This document shows, one piece after another, positions 16,498 to 25,773 of a DNA stretch of 64,000 bases. How positions within the stretch are numbered: the first letter of the stretch is position 1; each line of letters begins with the position of its first letter. Source of the stretch: Streptomyces sp. NBC_00236 (GTDB taxonomy: Bacteria > Actinomycetota > Actinomycetes > Streptomycetales > Streptomycetaceae); contig NZ_CP108100.1 in the NCBI RefSeq assembly GCF_036195045.1, forward strand, positions 8,060,001 to 8,124,000, given 5' to 3'. The notes below the pieces were generated by a model. The model saw nothing but the letters and a program-made list of their open reading frames with translations. It had not been told where the DNA came from and did not search any database. The translations under genes and the position numbers were made by a program.

Positions 16498-18615
16498 ATG
16501 AAGCCCGCACCGCGGCACCGCATCGTCCGATGGCTGGTGCCCGTAGCCCTGCTCGTCGTCTGGCTCGGCATCGGAGGCACGCTCGGTCCCTACGCCGGGA
16601 AGCTCGGAGAGGTCGCGACGAACGACCAGGCGGCCTTCCTGCCGCGCAGCGCCGAGTCGACCAAGGTGTCCGAGGCGCAGAAGGCGTTCCAGAAGTCCGG
16701 GACCGTACCGGCGATCGTCGTGTGGACCGGCCGGACGGGCAGGATCCCGGCCGGTGCGCAGGAGAGTGCGACTCGTTCACTCGCCTCCCTGGCCGGCCGG
16801 CCAGGTGTGGTCGGCACGCCGTCGGGCGCGCAGCCCTCCAAGGACGGTGCGGCGCTCTCCGGTGTCGTACAGCTGCGCTCGGACCTCGGTGACGCGCTGC
16901 CGGACACCCTGGACCGGGTACGCGCCGCGGCCGGATCCGTGCCCGGCACCCGGGCGGAGATCGCCGGGCCCGCAGCCAGCCAGGCGGACCTCAAGGACGC
17001 GTTCGCGGGGATCGACGGACTGCTCCTGGGCGTGGCACTGGCCGCCGTGCTGGTGATTCTCCTGCTCGTCTACCGCAGCGTCCTGCTGCCGTTCCTGATC
17101 ATCTTCAGCGCCGTCCTCGCCCTGGGCCTCGCCTGCGCCGTCGTGTACGCCCTCGCGGACCACGGCGTCGTCCGTGTGGACGGCCAGGTCCAGGGCATCC
17201 TGTCCATCCTGGTGATCGGGGCGGCCACCGACTACGCCCTGCTCCTGACCGCACGCTTCCGGGAGGAACTCGCCCGGCACGGCGACCGGACGGCCTCGGC
17301 GCTCGCCGCGCTCCGACGGTCCTTCGGAGCGATCACCGCCAGCGCCGCCACCGTGGCGCTGGGTCTTCTCGCGCTGCTGCTCAGTGATCTGACGAACAAC
17401 CGGGCCCTGGGGCCCGTGGGTGCCATCGGTATCGTCTGCGCGGTACTGAGCACACTGACGTTCCTTCCCGCGGTGCTGGTCCTGTGCGGCCGGGCCGCCT
17501 ACTGGCCGGCAAGGCCGCGTCCCGCCGGCCAGGAGACGGGAGGGCACGGCATCTGGCGCCGGGTCGCCGACCGCGTCGACCGGTCCCCGCGCAAGGTGTG
17601 GGTCTCCACCACCCTGGTCCTCGTCGCCTGCGCGGCGTTCGCACCCACGCTCAAGTCGCAGGGCGTGCCGCTGGACGAGATCTTCGTGAACGACGCCCCG
17701 TCCGTGTCGGCACAGGCCACGCTGGGCAAGCACTTCCCCGGCGGCTCCGGCAACCCCGCGGTGATCGTCGCGGCGGCCGGCCGTGCCGACGAGGTGACCG
17801 CGGCGGCCGCTGCGGGAACCCCCGGCGTCGCCTCCGCGGCACCCGTCACCGAGTCCGGACGCCCGGGCGACGGGCCTCCCCTCGTGGTCGACGGCCGGGT
17901 ACGCATCGACGCGACCCTGGACGATGCGGCGGACAGCGACGCGGCCAAGGCGACGGTCCAGCGTCTGCGGAACGCCGTGCACGGCGTCCCGGGCGCCGAG
18001 GCGCTCGTCGGCGGCTACACGGCGCAGCAGTACGACACCCAGCAGACGGCCGACCGTGACCGCGGCATCATCGTGCCGGTGGTGCTCGTGATCATTCTGC
18101 TGATCCTGATGGGGCTGCTGCGGTCGGTGCTGGTCCCCGTCCTGCTGGTGGCCACCGTGGGGCTCAACTTCCTCGCGACCCTCGGCGTTTCGTCGCTGGT
18201 CTTCAAGCACGTCCTGGGCTTCAGCGGCACCGACGCGTCCGTGCCGCTGTACGGATTCGTCTTCCTGGTGGCCCTCGGCGTCGACTACAACATCTTCCTG
18301 ATGTCACGGGTCCGGGAGGAGGCCCTGGAGCACGGGGCCCGGCAGGGGGTGCTGCGAGGCCTGGTGAGCACGGGCGGGGTCATCACCTCCGCCGGAGTGG
18401 TACTGGCCGCCACCTTCGCGGCGCTCATCGTCATTCCGCTGGCGTTCCTCGCCCAGATCGCGTTCATCGTGGCCTTCGGAGTGCTGCTGGACACCCTGGT
18501 GGTGCGTTCGCTGCTGGCCCCGGCACTCGTCGTGGACATCGGCCCCAAGGCCTGGTGGCCGAGCATGATCAGCCGGATCCCGGCCGGATCGGGGCGGGGG
18601 AGCGAGGAGGGGTGA
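16498..18615 (+). CDS. MMPL/RND-family membrane transporter
   Basis: 705-aa RND-superfamily exporter of the MMPL type. An N-terminal span (VRWLVPVALLVVWLGIGG) is followed by an extracytoplasmic loop, then a block of spans from GIDGLLLGVALAAVLVILL near residue 178. The sequence contains GAATDYALLLTARFREEL (first half, near 240) and GVDYNIFLMSRVREE (second half, near 595), the paired proton-relay GxxxDY motifs of the two repeats. ATG 16498 is chosen because GGGGAAG precedes it; the in-frame ATG at 16453 lies in the operator region. Likely exports a lipid or toxic compound under the divergent MarR regulator. Confidence 0.9.
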   Translation: MKPAPRHRIVRWLVPVALLVVWLGIGGTLGPYAGKLGEVATNDQAAFLPRSAESTKVSEAQKAFQKSGTVPAIVVWTGRTGRIPAGAQESATRSLASLAGRPGVVGTPSGAQPSKDGAALSGVVQLRSDLGDALPDTLDRVRAAAGSVPGTRAEIAGPAASQADLKDAFAGIDGLLLGVALAAVLVILLLVYRSVLLPFLIIFSAVLALGLACAVVYALADHGVVRVDGQVQGILSILVIGAATDYALLLTARFREELARHGDRTASALAALRRSFGAITASAATVALGLLALLLSDLTNNRALGPVGAIGIVCAVLSTLTFLPAVLVLCGRAAYWPARPRPAGQETGGHGIWRRVADRVDRSPRKVWVSTTLVLVACAAFAPTLKSQGVPLDEIFVNDAPSVSAQATLGKHFPGGSGNPAVIVAAAGRADEVTAAAAAGTPGVASAAPVTESGRPGDGPPLVVDGRVRIDATLDDAADSDAAKATVQRLRNAVHGVPGAEALVGGYTAQQYDTQQTADRDRGIIVPVVLVIILLILMGLLRSVLVPVLLVATVGLNFLATLGVSSLVFKHVLGFSGTDASVPLYGFVFLVALGVDYNIFLMSRVREEALEHGARQGVLRGLVSTGGVITSAGVVLAATFAALIVIPLAFLAQIAFIVAFGVLLDTLVVRSLLAPALVVDIGPKAWWPSMISRIPAGSGRGSEEG

Positions 18616-18620
18616 CGCAA

Positions 18621-18668
18621 CCGGGCCCTGTGCCCGCCCCGGACTTCAGGGGCGGGCACAGGGCCCGG
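18621..18668 (+). terminator. Perfect 20-bp stem-loop terminator
   Basis: CCGGGCCCTGTGCCCGCCCC (18621-18640) is perfectly complementary to 18649-18668, with an 8-nt loop GGACTTCA. It lies just after the MMPL stop and before the convergent terD stop, so it can serve both genes. Confidence 0.9.
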
Positions 18669-18694
18669 GCGCACGGGACACGCGGTGCAGGCGG

Positions 18695-19270
18695 TCAGAC
18701 GTTGACGCCGTAGTCCGTCGCGATGCCGGCCAGCCCGGATGCGTAACCCTGGCCCACCGCACGGAACTTCCACTCCGCACCGTGCCGGTACAGCTCGCCG
18801 AACACCATCGCCGTCTCGGTCGAGGCGTCCTCGCTCAGGTCGTAGCGGGCGAGCTCCACCCCGTTGGCCCGGTTCACCACCCGGATGAACGCGTTGCGCA
18901 CCTGGCCGAAACTCTGCCCCCGGCTCTGCGCGTCGTGGATGGAGACCGGAAAGACTATCTTCGCGACATTCGCCGGGACACCGGCCAGGTCCACGTTGAT
19001 GGACTCGTCGTCGCCCTCGCCCTCACCCGTGAGGTTGTCACCGGTGTGCTGGACGGAACCGTCCGGGCTGTTGAGGTTGTTGTAGAAGACGAAGTGCTGG
19101 TCGGAGAGGACCTTGCCGGCGTCCGAGCACAGCAGCGCGCTGGCGTCGAGGTCGTGATCGGCGCCCGTCGTCGTCCGCACGTCCCAGCCCAGGCCCACCG
19201 TCACCGCGGTCAGGCCGGGCGCCTCCTTCGACAAGGAGACGTTGCCGCCCTTGGCCAGGGTCACACCCAT
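18695..19270 (-). CDS. TerD-family protein
   Basis: 191-aa TerD-domain protein starting [20 protein letters not shown]. Calcium-binding acidic elements are visible: [11 protein letters not shown] near residue 35 and [14 protein letters not shown] near 85. TerD proteins act in tellurite and stress responses and are numerous in Streptomyces, where they influence development. ATG 19270 follows a clear GGAGGAAG. It is a single gene here, with no terABC cluster. Its 5' side holds a short tandem repeat (three TGATC(CGG) units). Confidence 0.93.
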   Translation of the reverse strand: MGVTLAKGGNVSLSKEAPGLTAVTVGLGWDVRTTTGADHDLDASALLCSDAGKVLSDQHFVFYNNLNSPDGSVQHTGDNLTGEGEGDDESINVDLAGVPANVAKIVFPVSIHDAQSRGQSFGQVRNAFIRVVNRANGVELARYDLSEDASTETAMVFGELYRHGAEWKFRAVGQGYASGLAGIATDYGVNV

Positions 19271-19667
19271 GAACTTCCTCCAATGATCCGGTGATCCGGT
19301 GATCAGTGTTCCTTCGGCCGCCACCGAAGAGGACGACGGCCCTTCCCCTATGGTTCCCTGGAGACGCGGGCCGTGAAGTGGCGGGGTGGTCCCGCAGACA
19401 CCGGAAGCGGATCCCCGGCGGCGCGTCCTGTCCTCACGACCGTGGGCCCACTCTTCAGGATCCGCGGGGATTTGCCCAGGGCACAGGCGGGACCGGGTGT
19501 CTTCCGGTCAATGTTTCCAGCAGCCGGTTGTGGACAGGGGATCGGACCGAGGATGGGCGGGGCCGGTGATCCACGAGGCGACCGCAACCTGCCGAACAGC
19601 GCAACCGCGCAACCGTGCGAGGCCGATGCCGGTCTTTCGTACGGCAGCCGGACGAACGGGGTGATCG
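19271..19667. other. 397-bp intergenic region between terD and LCP genes
   Basis: This is a divergent promoter region. At 19284-19306 there is an 8-bp tandem repeat, TGATCCGG TGATCCGG TGATC, just upstream of the terD ribosome binding site. No convincing small gene is visible. Near the right end GCGCAACC is repeated (19598-19613). Confidence 0.5.
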
Positions 19668-21158
19668 ATGACAGGCAGTCACAAGGGGGCCGTGGGCCGG
19701 GCAGGCCGGCTACGGCGGACGGCGCTGACCGGGCTGTCCTTCCTCGTCCTGTTGGTCGCCGGGGCCGGCTGGGGCTATCTCAAACTGACCGGCAGCATCG
19801 ACACGTTCAGTTCCGACGGCATCTCCGGCGACCGGCCGCCCGACACGTCGGCGGGACAGAACGTCCTCGTCATCGGATCGGACACGCGAGCGGGCGACAA
19901 CAGCGGACTGGGCGGCGGCACGGGCGACGTCGGCCGCTCCGACACCGCGTTCCTGCTGCACGTCTACGCCGACCACAAGCATGCCGTCGCCGTCTCCATC
20001 CCCCGTGACTCACTGGTCGACATTCCGGCCTGCAAGAAGCCCGGCGGCGAGTGGACGGCCCCGCAGCAGCACGTCATGTTCAACGCGGCCTTCTCGGTGG
20101 GGGAGACCGCCGAGGGCAATCCGGCCTGCACCCAGAACACCGTCGAGCACCTCACCGGTCTGCGCGTCGACCACACCGTCGTCGTCGACTTCGCCGGCTT
20201 CTCCGCACTGACCTCGGCCGTAGGCGGAGTACCCGTCTGTCTTCCGCAGGACATCTACCAGCGAGACCTCAACCCCAAGCGCCCCACCCGAGGCGAGCGG
20301 GTCTTCGCCAAGGGCCCCCAGGAGGTCTCGGGACAGCGCGCGCTCGACTACGTACGGATCCGGCACGGCATCGGCGACGGCTCCGACATAGGCAGGATCC
20401 AGCGGCAGCAGGCGTTCGTCGGCTCCCTCATCAAACAGGTCAAGTCCCGTGGCCTGAACCCGACCACCCTGCTGCCCCTGGCCAACGCGGCGACCGACGC
20501 GATGACCGTGGACCCGGGCCTCGGCTCGGCCGACAAACTGCTGAGGTTCGCCCTGTCGATGAAGAACATCGACCTGCGCAACACCAAGTTCCTCACGGTT
20601 CCGTGGCGTTACGAGGGAGCCCGCGTCGCCATCGTGGAAGCGGAGGCCGACGCGCTGTGGGCGACGCTCAAGGCCGACCGTACGATCGACGGCCAGGACG
20701 CGGCGGGCACAAGCCGGGACAAGGGGGCAACGCCCGCACCGGCCCCCACCTCCACCGGGCCCGTCTCCGGCACGGGCATCGACGTGGCCGTCTACAACGG
20801 CACCACGGTGACCGGACTCGCGGCCCGGGCGGCCGGGCTCCTGCGTACGCACGGGTTCACCGTCACCGGCACCGCCACGGCGAACTCCCAGGACCAGGAG
20901 CGGACCGTCGTCACCTACGGGCCCGGCGGGAAGACCGGGGCCGAGACCACGGCGCGCCTCTTCGGCGGAGCCCGGATCAAGGAGTCCGGCGAGGCGGGAA
21001 TCCAGGTGATCGTCGGGCGTGACTACGCCGACAACCCCGCGCCGGACCCCGCGTCACCGGCACCCGCGTCCCCGGCATCCGACTCCTTGCCGTCCGACGT
21101 CACGGACAGGTCCCGCTCCGCGGCGGACGACCCGTGCAGCGACCTCTCGTACGGCTGA
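19668..21158 (+). CDS. LytR-CpsA-Psr (LCP) family cell-wall ligase
   Basis: 496-aa membrane-anchored LCP phosphotransferase that links polyprenyl-phosphate glycopolymers to peptidoglycan. A basic N-terminus is followed by one TM span (residues ~17-37). The LCP domain contains NVLVIGSDTRAGDN near 64, RSDTAFLLHV, VSIPRDSLVDIP near 107 with the catalytic arginine, and DYVRIRHGIGDGSDIGRIQRQQAF near 225. A C-terminal LytR_C domain starts near 364 (IDVAVYNGTTVTGLAARAAGLLRTHG). The tail is proline/serine-rich. ATG 19668 has only a weak binding site. Confidence 0.92.
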   Translation: MTGSHKGAVGRAGRLRRTALTGLSFLVLLVAGAGWGYLKLTGSIDTFSSDGISGDRPPDTSAGQNVLVIGSDTRAGDNSGLGGGTGDVGRSDTAFLLHVYADHKHAVAVSIPRDSLVDIPACKKPGGEWTAPQQHVMFNAAFSVGETAEGNPACTQNTVEHLTGLRVDHTVVVDFAGFSALTSAVGGVPVCLPQDIYQRDLNPKRPTRGERVFAKGPQEVSGQRALDYVRIRHGIGDGSDIGRIQRQQAFVGSLIKQVKSRGLNPTTLLPLANAATDAMTVDPGLGSADKLLRFALSMKNIDLRNTKFLTVPWRYEGARVAIVEAEADALWATLKADRTIDGQDAAGTSRDKGATPAPAPTSTGPVSGTGIDVAVYNGTTVTGLAARAAGLLRTHGFTVTGTATANSQDQERTVVTYGPGGKTGAETTARLFGGARIKESGEAGIQVIVGRDYADNPAPDPASPAPASPASDSLPSDVTDRSRSAADDPCSDLSYG

Positions 21159-21207
21159 GGCCGCGGCGCTCCCGGCGCGTTCATGGCGACAGTGCGCGCC
21201 GCGGTCG

Positions 21208-22260
21208 TCATGAACGCGCCGGCAGCGGAACCGGGCGGGCCCAGATGTCCGGCGGGACCGTGCGGATCCGGCGGCCGTCGGAGCCCAGCACCTGCGCGGC
21301 GAACTTGTGGCACCGCAGTACGACGATCGAGTCCGCGATCCTGAGTCCCGGCACCCGCCGCATCAGGGTGGCCGCACAGGCCGGCAGATCGTCGAGCGAG
21401 CGCAGATTGAGGGCGATGACGAGGTTGTGCGGACCCGTGACCGACATGAACTCGACCGTCTCCCGCAGATGGACGAGGGGCGGAGCCGTCGCGAGGTCCG
21501 CGGTCGGGGAGTCCGCCCACATCACGACCGAGACGGGCCAGCCCGAGTAGAGCGGAGCCGGCCGGCAGTTGTGGGTGAGGGTGCCACTGCTCTCCAGCCG
21601 GATGAGCTGGCGTCGCGTCGCGGACTCGCTCCGGCCCTGCCGCCGGGCCAGCTCGGCCACGGAGAGCCGTGAATCGCCCGCCATGGCCAGGACCAGACGC
21701 CGGTCCTCCGGCCTGAGGGAGGGGGACGAGGTCGCGCCCGGTTCACGGGGGCGGCCGGGCAGGTCGATCAGGCGGTGGGTCTGTGTGGGCGTCAGCCGGT
21801 CGAGCCGCCACCGGTGCCCGGAGCGATGGACCGCGGTGACGAGATGGGTCCGGGTCCCCGTCACACCGGGAAGACGCAGTAGACGGGTGGAGATGTGCTC
21901 GTCGAGCATCGACAGGTCCGGGAAGGCGACGAACAGGAGCATGGCGCGGGCCCCGGTCACGTCGAACACCGACAGCACATGCGGATCCTCGGTGAGCAGG
22001 GCGGACCGCACCTCGTTCCGCTCGCCGGTGCAGAGGACCTCGATCCAGGCCATGCAGGGCGGCGTCTCTCCCGTGTGCAGTCCCAGCGCCACACACCAGC
22101 CCGTTCCGGCGGCGGTGATCCTGGCCCACCGCTGCGCCAGCGTGTCCGGACGGCTCCCGAGAACAGCTCCGAGCCGGCTCCAGCCGGCTCGGGGCGCGAT
22201 CTGGAGCGCATGGATCACCGTGCGGTCAGCTTCGCTGAGGGTGTGTTCGCTGCGTGACAC
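21208..22260 (-). CDS. Lrp/AsnC-family regulator with two HTH domains
   Basis: 350-aa double-length Lrp/AsnC regulator. The first HTH is at residues ~8-50 (LSEADRTVIHALQIAPRAGWSRLGAVLGSRPDTLAQRWARI), followed by an AsnC-like ligand domain. A second HTH at ~185-225 (DRRLVLAMAGDSRLSVAELARRQGRSESATRRQLIRLESSGTL) is followed by a second ligand domain. The start is GTG 22260 (VSRSEHTLSE), with AGGAAGAAAC directly upstream. The frame continues far upstream without a stop, but that extension is antisense to the ATPase gene and not credible. It diverges from that ATPase gene across ~108 bp. Confidence 0.85.
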   Translation of the reverse strand: MSRSEHTLSEADRTVIHALQIAPRAGWSRLGAVLGSRPDTLAQRWARITAAGTGWCVALGLHTGETPPCMAWIEVLCTGERNEVRSALLTEDPHVLSVFDVTGARAMLLFVAFPDLSMLDEHISTRLLRLPGVTGTRTHLVTAVHRSGHRWRLDRLTPTQTHRLIDLPGRPREPGATSSPSLRPEDRRLVLAMAGDSRLSVAELARRQGRSESATRRQLIRLESSGTLTHNCRPAPLYSGWPVSVVMWADSPTADLATAPPLVHLRETVEFMSVTGPHNLVIALNLRSLDDLPACAATLMRRVPGLRIADSIVVLRCHKFAAQVLGSDGRRIRTVPPDIWARPVPLPARS

Positions 22261-22368
22261 GTTTCTTCCTGGCGGATTCACCGGTTGACGGCGGGGATGA
22301 AGAGGGTGGACCGGACTATGCCATGAGCATGTGTGGGCAAGATCGACGGGATGCGAAGGACTGGGCGC

Positions 22369-24294
22369 ATGGCAGGAAGAGACCGAGAAATACGTGGCCT
22401 CAACGGGCTCCTGACGGGGGAACGGCTGGTCACCGTGCATGGCCCGCCAGGCATCGGCAAGTCGTGGCTGGCCCGCCGGGTGGTCGAGGCGGAACTTCTG
22501 ACGGGCCGACAGGTGATCTGGATGTCGCCGACCGGGACACCCGCCGGGGCGGCCCCCGAGAAGGCGGCCCGCCGACTGCGCGGCCAGGAACTTCACGACG
22601 CGCTCGTGGTGGTGGACGACTGCGAACACCTGGGACCCCACGCCAGGTCGCAGATCGCGGGCCTGCTCAACGAGTTCCCCGGTATCTCCCTGCTGGTCAC
22701 CGTCCGGCGCCGGCTTCATCTGGCGGGCGAGGCGGCCCTCCTGCTCGGCCCGCTGGACGGGCCCGAAGCGATGCGGGTGTTCACCGCGGCGGCCACTGCC
22801 GCGGGCAGCCCGCTGCCGGACATCCGGGCCGACGGCGGTGCGGAGGCATCCGCCCTGCGGGCCCGGGTGTCGGAGCTGTGCGACCGGCTCGACGGAATTC
22901 CGGGCGCGGTTCGGCATGCGGCGGACAGGCTGGGCAGCGAGACCCTGGACGCCGTACTCGACGATCCGCTCGGCTCGCCCGCCGGTCCCGGCCCCCTGGC
23001 CGACGCCGAGCACACCTATCTGACATGCGACCCGCAGGAACGGCTGCTCTGGGAACGGCTCTCCGTGTTCGACGGGAGCTTCGGTCCGGCCGCCGTGGAG
23101 GCGGTCTGTGTCTCCGGGGCACTGCCCGTCGCCGAGGTGCTGGCCTCTCTCGACCGGCTGGCCCCGCGCGTGCTGCTGACGGACGCCGAGGGCCGCTACC
23201 GGATGCCTGCCGCCGCCCGGCGGACCGGGGCTGCCCGGCTCGACGCGCGCGGCGACCGGTGGGCCGTCGTCCTGCACCACCGGCGCCACTACGCCGCGGT
23301 GGCCGAGGAGGCGTCCCTCCTGTGGCGGTTGGGGCGGCACCGCGAGGCGGAGGGACTGGTGCTCTCGGCCCGCCCGGACCTGTATGCCGCGTTGAACCCC
23401 GCCACTGCTCCGCTCTCGCCCGCCGCGGAAGCGGAGACCGCGTCGGGCATCGCCGTCTCGCTGTGGTTCCACTGGGTGACCGATGACCGGTTCGCGGAAG
23501 GCCGGCGGCACCTGGAGCGGGCGCTCGACGCCACGCTCGGCACGCGCCCCGCACGGGCGCTGTGGCTGCTCGCCCAGCTCATGGTGTGCGACGGCGATCC
23601 GGAGGCGGCGGCCCCGGTGCTCGCCGAGGCATGGCCGCTCGCCGTCCGGGACGGCGACAGCACCTGCATCGGGCAGCTCGCCCAGATCAGGGGCGTCGCG
23701 CACCTGTGGAAGGGAGAGGCGGAAGCGGCGGCCACGGAGTTCGCCGAGGCGCTGGAACACCTGCCGCGGACACCGGAGTTCGGTCCGGGGAAGGGAGTGA
23801 CGGTGGCCCTCCTCGCACTGGCCCTGGTCCAGGCCGAGCCCGAAGCGGCCATGGACGTGATCGCGACGTCGGGGGAGTTGGCCCCGACCGCCCCCGATGC
23901 CCACGCCGACGCGTGGACCCGCTTCGTCCTGGCGGAGATCAGCCGTTGGGAGGGCGACCCGCTCCGAGCCCGCCGCTATGCGGCGCAGGCTGCCCGGCGG
24001 ATGCTCGATCTGTGTGACCGCCGGTCCGCCTCGGTGGCGGGCGAACTCGTCGCCGACATCGAGCTCGGCCTCGGCAACCATCGCGCCGCGGCGCGTCTGC
24101 TGGGCGCTTCGGCCCGGTCCGGGCCGGACGCGCCGGTGGACGTTCCGGTCCCTGCCGCAGTGGCGCAGCGTCATTCCCGGCGGTGGGAGAAGCTGCGCTC
24201 CGTCCTGGGTGAGGAGCGGCTACGACGGGAGCAGGAACACGGAGCCGGGGAAGGGCTGCGCGTGGTTATCGGCCAAGAACAATCGGATGGCTGA
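22369..24294 (+). CDS. NB-ARC-like ATPase with TPR-type region, no HTH
   Basis: 641-aa STAND/AAA-type protein. Walker A is VHGPPGIGKSW near residue 23, and the Walker B-like ALVVVDDCEHLG near 75 is followed by sensor LLVTVRRRLHLAGE. The arrangement matches AfsR- and LuxR-type ATPase regulators of Streptomyces. The C-terminal ~300 residues are helical repeats of TPR character, ending RRWEKLRSVLGEERLRREQEHGAGEG. In relatives this segment leads into a LuxR HTH; here translation stops instead, so DNA binding is absent. The start is ATG 22369 with AAGGA 8 nt upstream; ATG 22351 and GTG 22333 are alternatives. Confidence 0.8.
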   Translation: MAGRDREIRGLNGLLTGERLVTVHGPPGIGKSWLARRVVEAELLTGRQVIWMSPTGTPAGAAPEKAARRLRGQELHDALVVVDDCEHLGPHARSQIAGLLNEFPGISLLVTVRRRLHLAGEAALLLGPLDGPEAMRVFTAAATAAGSPLPDIRADGGAEASALRARVSELCDRLDGIPGAVRHAADRLGSETLDAVLDDPLGSPAGPGPLADAEHTYLTCDPQERLLWERLSVFDGSFGPAAVEAVCVSGALPVAEVLASLDRLAPRVLLTDAEGRYRMPAAARRTGAARLDARGDRWAVVLHHRRHYAAVAEEASLLWRLGRHREAEGLVLSARPDLYAALNPATAPLSPAAEAETASGIAVSLWFHWVTDDRFAEGRRHLERALDATLGTRPARALWLLAQLMVCDGDPEAAAPVLAEAWPLAVRDGDSTCIGQLAQIRGVAHLWKGEAEAAATEFAEALEHLPRTPEFGPGKGVTVALLALALVQAEPEAAMDVIATSGELAPTAPDAHADAWTRFVLAEISRWEGDPLRARRYAAQAARRMLDLCDRRSASVAGELVADIELGLGNHRAAARLLGASARSGPDAPVDVPVPAAVAQRHSRRWEKLRSVLGEERLRREQEHGAGEGLRVVIGQEQSDG

Positions 24295-24501
24295 CAATCG
24301 CACCGGAATTCGTGCGGTTCCGGGCATCGGACGGCCCGAAACAGTCACATCCTCAAAATAGTGATCGCACCCCGCGGACCGGGTGCCGGTTTGCCATGCT
24401 GTCGCCGTAAGCATGCCGAAGATGCACTGAATCCGAGCCCCCGTGACGACTCTGACCTGCGCATTCGACGTCCTGGGGCACACTGGTGAGAGAAGTGATC
24501 C

Positions 24502-25125
24502 ATGCCGACCGAGCACGCTGACAGCTCCCCGGACGAGTCCACCGGGGCCGCTCCGAAAGACGCCCTGGCCCTGAAGATCCTGGTCGCCGGCGGGTTCGGG
24601 GTCGGCAAGACGACGCTCGTCGGAGCAGTGAGCGAGATCAGGCCTCTGCGGACGGAGGAACTCCTCAGCGAGGCCGGACAGTCGGTGGACGACACCGATG
24701 GCGTCGCGCAGAAGACCACCACCACCGTCGCCATGGACTTCGGACGCATCACCATCAGGTCCGGACTCTCCCTTTACCTGTTCGGAACCCCGGGCCAGGA
24801 CAGGTTCTGGTTCCTCTGGGACGAACTCTCCCAAGGCGCCCTGGGTGCGGTGGTTCTGGCGGACACCCGGCGGCTGGAGGACTGCTTCCCGGCGGTCGAC
24901 TACTTCGAGCACCGCAGGATCCCCTTCGTCGTCGCCGTCAACTGCTTCGCGGGGGCTCGTTCGTACGGCGAAGGGGATGTGTCGCGCGCCCTCGATCTCG
25001 ACCCGGGAACTCCGGTGGTGCTGTGCGACGCCAGGGACCGGGACTCGGGCAAGGAAGTCCTGATCCGGATGGTCGAATACGCGGGCCGTATGCACACCGC
25101 GCGGCTTCTGGACTCGGTCGGCTGA
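24502..25125 (+). CDS. cvnD: Conservon small GTPase (CvnD-like)
   Basis: 207-aa Ras/MglA-like GTPase of conservons. G1 is VAGGFGVGKTTLVGAVSEI near residue 31. The conserved TTTTVAMDFGRI lies near 73, G3 is FGTPGQDRFWFLWDEL near 94, and VVAVNCFAG near 137 is in the G4 position (the usual NKxD is replaced, as in CvnD proteins). GAGAGAAG precedes the ATG. It is followed 119 bp later by a roadblock gene, while the kinase and DUF742 genes of a normal conservon are absent here and lie 9 kb upstream without a GTPase. Confidence 0.92.
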   Translation: MPTEHADSSPDESTGAAPKDALALKILVAGGFGVGKTTLVGAVSEIRPLRTEELLSEAGQSVDDTDGVAQKTTTTVAMDFGRITIRSGLSLYLFGTPGQDRFWFLWDELSQGALGAVVLADTRRLEDCFPAVDYFEHRRIPFVVAVNCFAGARSYGEGDVSRALDLDPGTPVVLCDARDRDSGKEVLIRMVEYAGRMHTARLLDSVG

Positions 25126-25148
25126 GCTGTTTTGGCCTGATTCCGTCG

Positions 25149-25205
25149 CGCTGATGCGCAGCGGGACGCTTGCCCGTACGTGACCGGTGCGTAAGGCTTG
25201 CGCAC
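25149..25205. promoter_or_regulatory. Inverted repeats before roadblock gene
   Basis: Two dyads occupy the gap. CGCTG-ATGCG-CAGCG lies at 25149-25163. GTGCGTAAG-G-CTTGCGCAC at 25187-25205 matches at 8 of 9 arm positions around a single central base. The second is too tight for a hairpin loop and suits a dimeric DNA-binding protein. Either the GTPase and roadblock genes have separate promoters or the first dyad ends the GTPase transcript. Confidence 0.4.
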
Positions 25206-25244
25206 ACGTGGGGCACGGGGAACGTATGAGCGGGGAGGAACAGA

Positions 25245-25658
25245 ATGGCGCTGGACAGGGGACTCGACTGGCTGCTTGACGATCTCACCAGCCGGGTGGA
25301 GCACATACGGCACGCTCTGGTGCTGTCGAACGACGGTCTGGTCACCGGAGCGAGCACGGGGCTGGCTCGTGAGGACGCGGAGCATCTGGCCGCCGTCTCG
25401 TCCGGACTGCACAGTCTCGCCCGTGGATCGGGCAGGCACTTCCGCGCCGGAAAGGCCCGGCAGACGATGGTGGAGTTCGACGAGGCGTTGCTCTTCGTGA
25501 CGGCCGCCGGAGACGGCAGCTGTCTGTGTGTGCTGAGTGAGGCGGAGGCCGATGTGGGGCAGGTGGCGTACGAGATGACGCTGCTGGTCAACAGAGTCGG
25601 CGAGCACCTCGGGGTGGCTGCGCGGCAGGACGGGAGCGTAGGGGTCAACAGGGTCTGA
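25245..25658 (+). CDS. cvnB: Roadblock/LC7 protein, second CvnB-like
   Basis: 137-aa Roadblock/LC7 domain very similar to the product at 15004: both share GL/ELDWLLDDL, REDAEHLAAV, the GRHFRAG...RQTMVE block and a C-terminal VGEHL. GGGGAGGAACAGA precedes the ATG. It is predicted to bind the GTPase encoded just upstream. The similarity of the two roadblock proteins suggests that a cvnB duplication accompanied splitting or shuffling of conservon genes (inference). Confidence 0.92.
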   Translation: MALDRGLDWLLDDLTSRVEHIRHALVLSNDGLVTGASTGLAREDAEHLAAVSSGLHSLARGSGRHFRAGKARQTMVEFDEALLFVTAAGDGSCLCVLSEAEADVGQVAYEMTLLVNRVGEHLGVAARQDGSVGVNRV

Positions 25659-25773
25659 CGGCTCGGTCGGTGCCGCCCCCTGTCCGATGGTTATCCACAG
25701 GCAGGGCGGCGGTTGCCTTTTCCGTACTACCGTGATCACGGAGAGTATTCGGGTCTCACGGGGGAGAATCGTC

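Noticed and set aside
22261..24174. Long upstream extension of the Lrp-type regulator
   Set aside because: Open only because of high GC; it is antisense to the ATPase gene, has no domain content, and a GTG with a good binding site occurs at 22260.
25187..25205. Rho-independent terminator after cvnD
   Set aside because: The dyad has a single central base, so it cannot form a normal hairpin loop; an operator is more likely.
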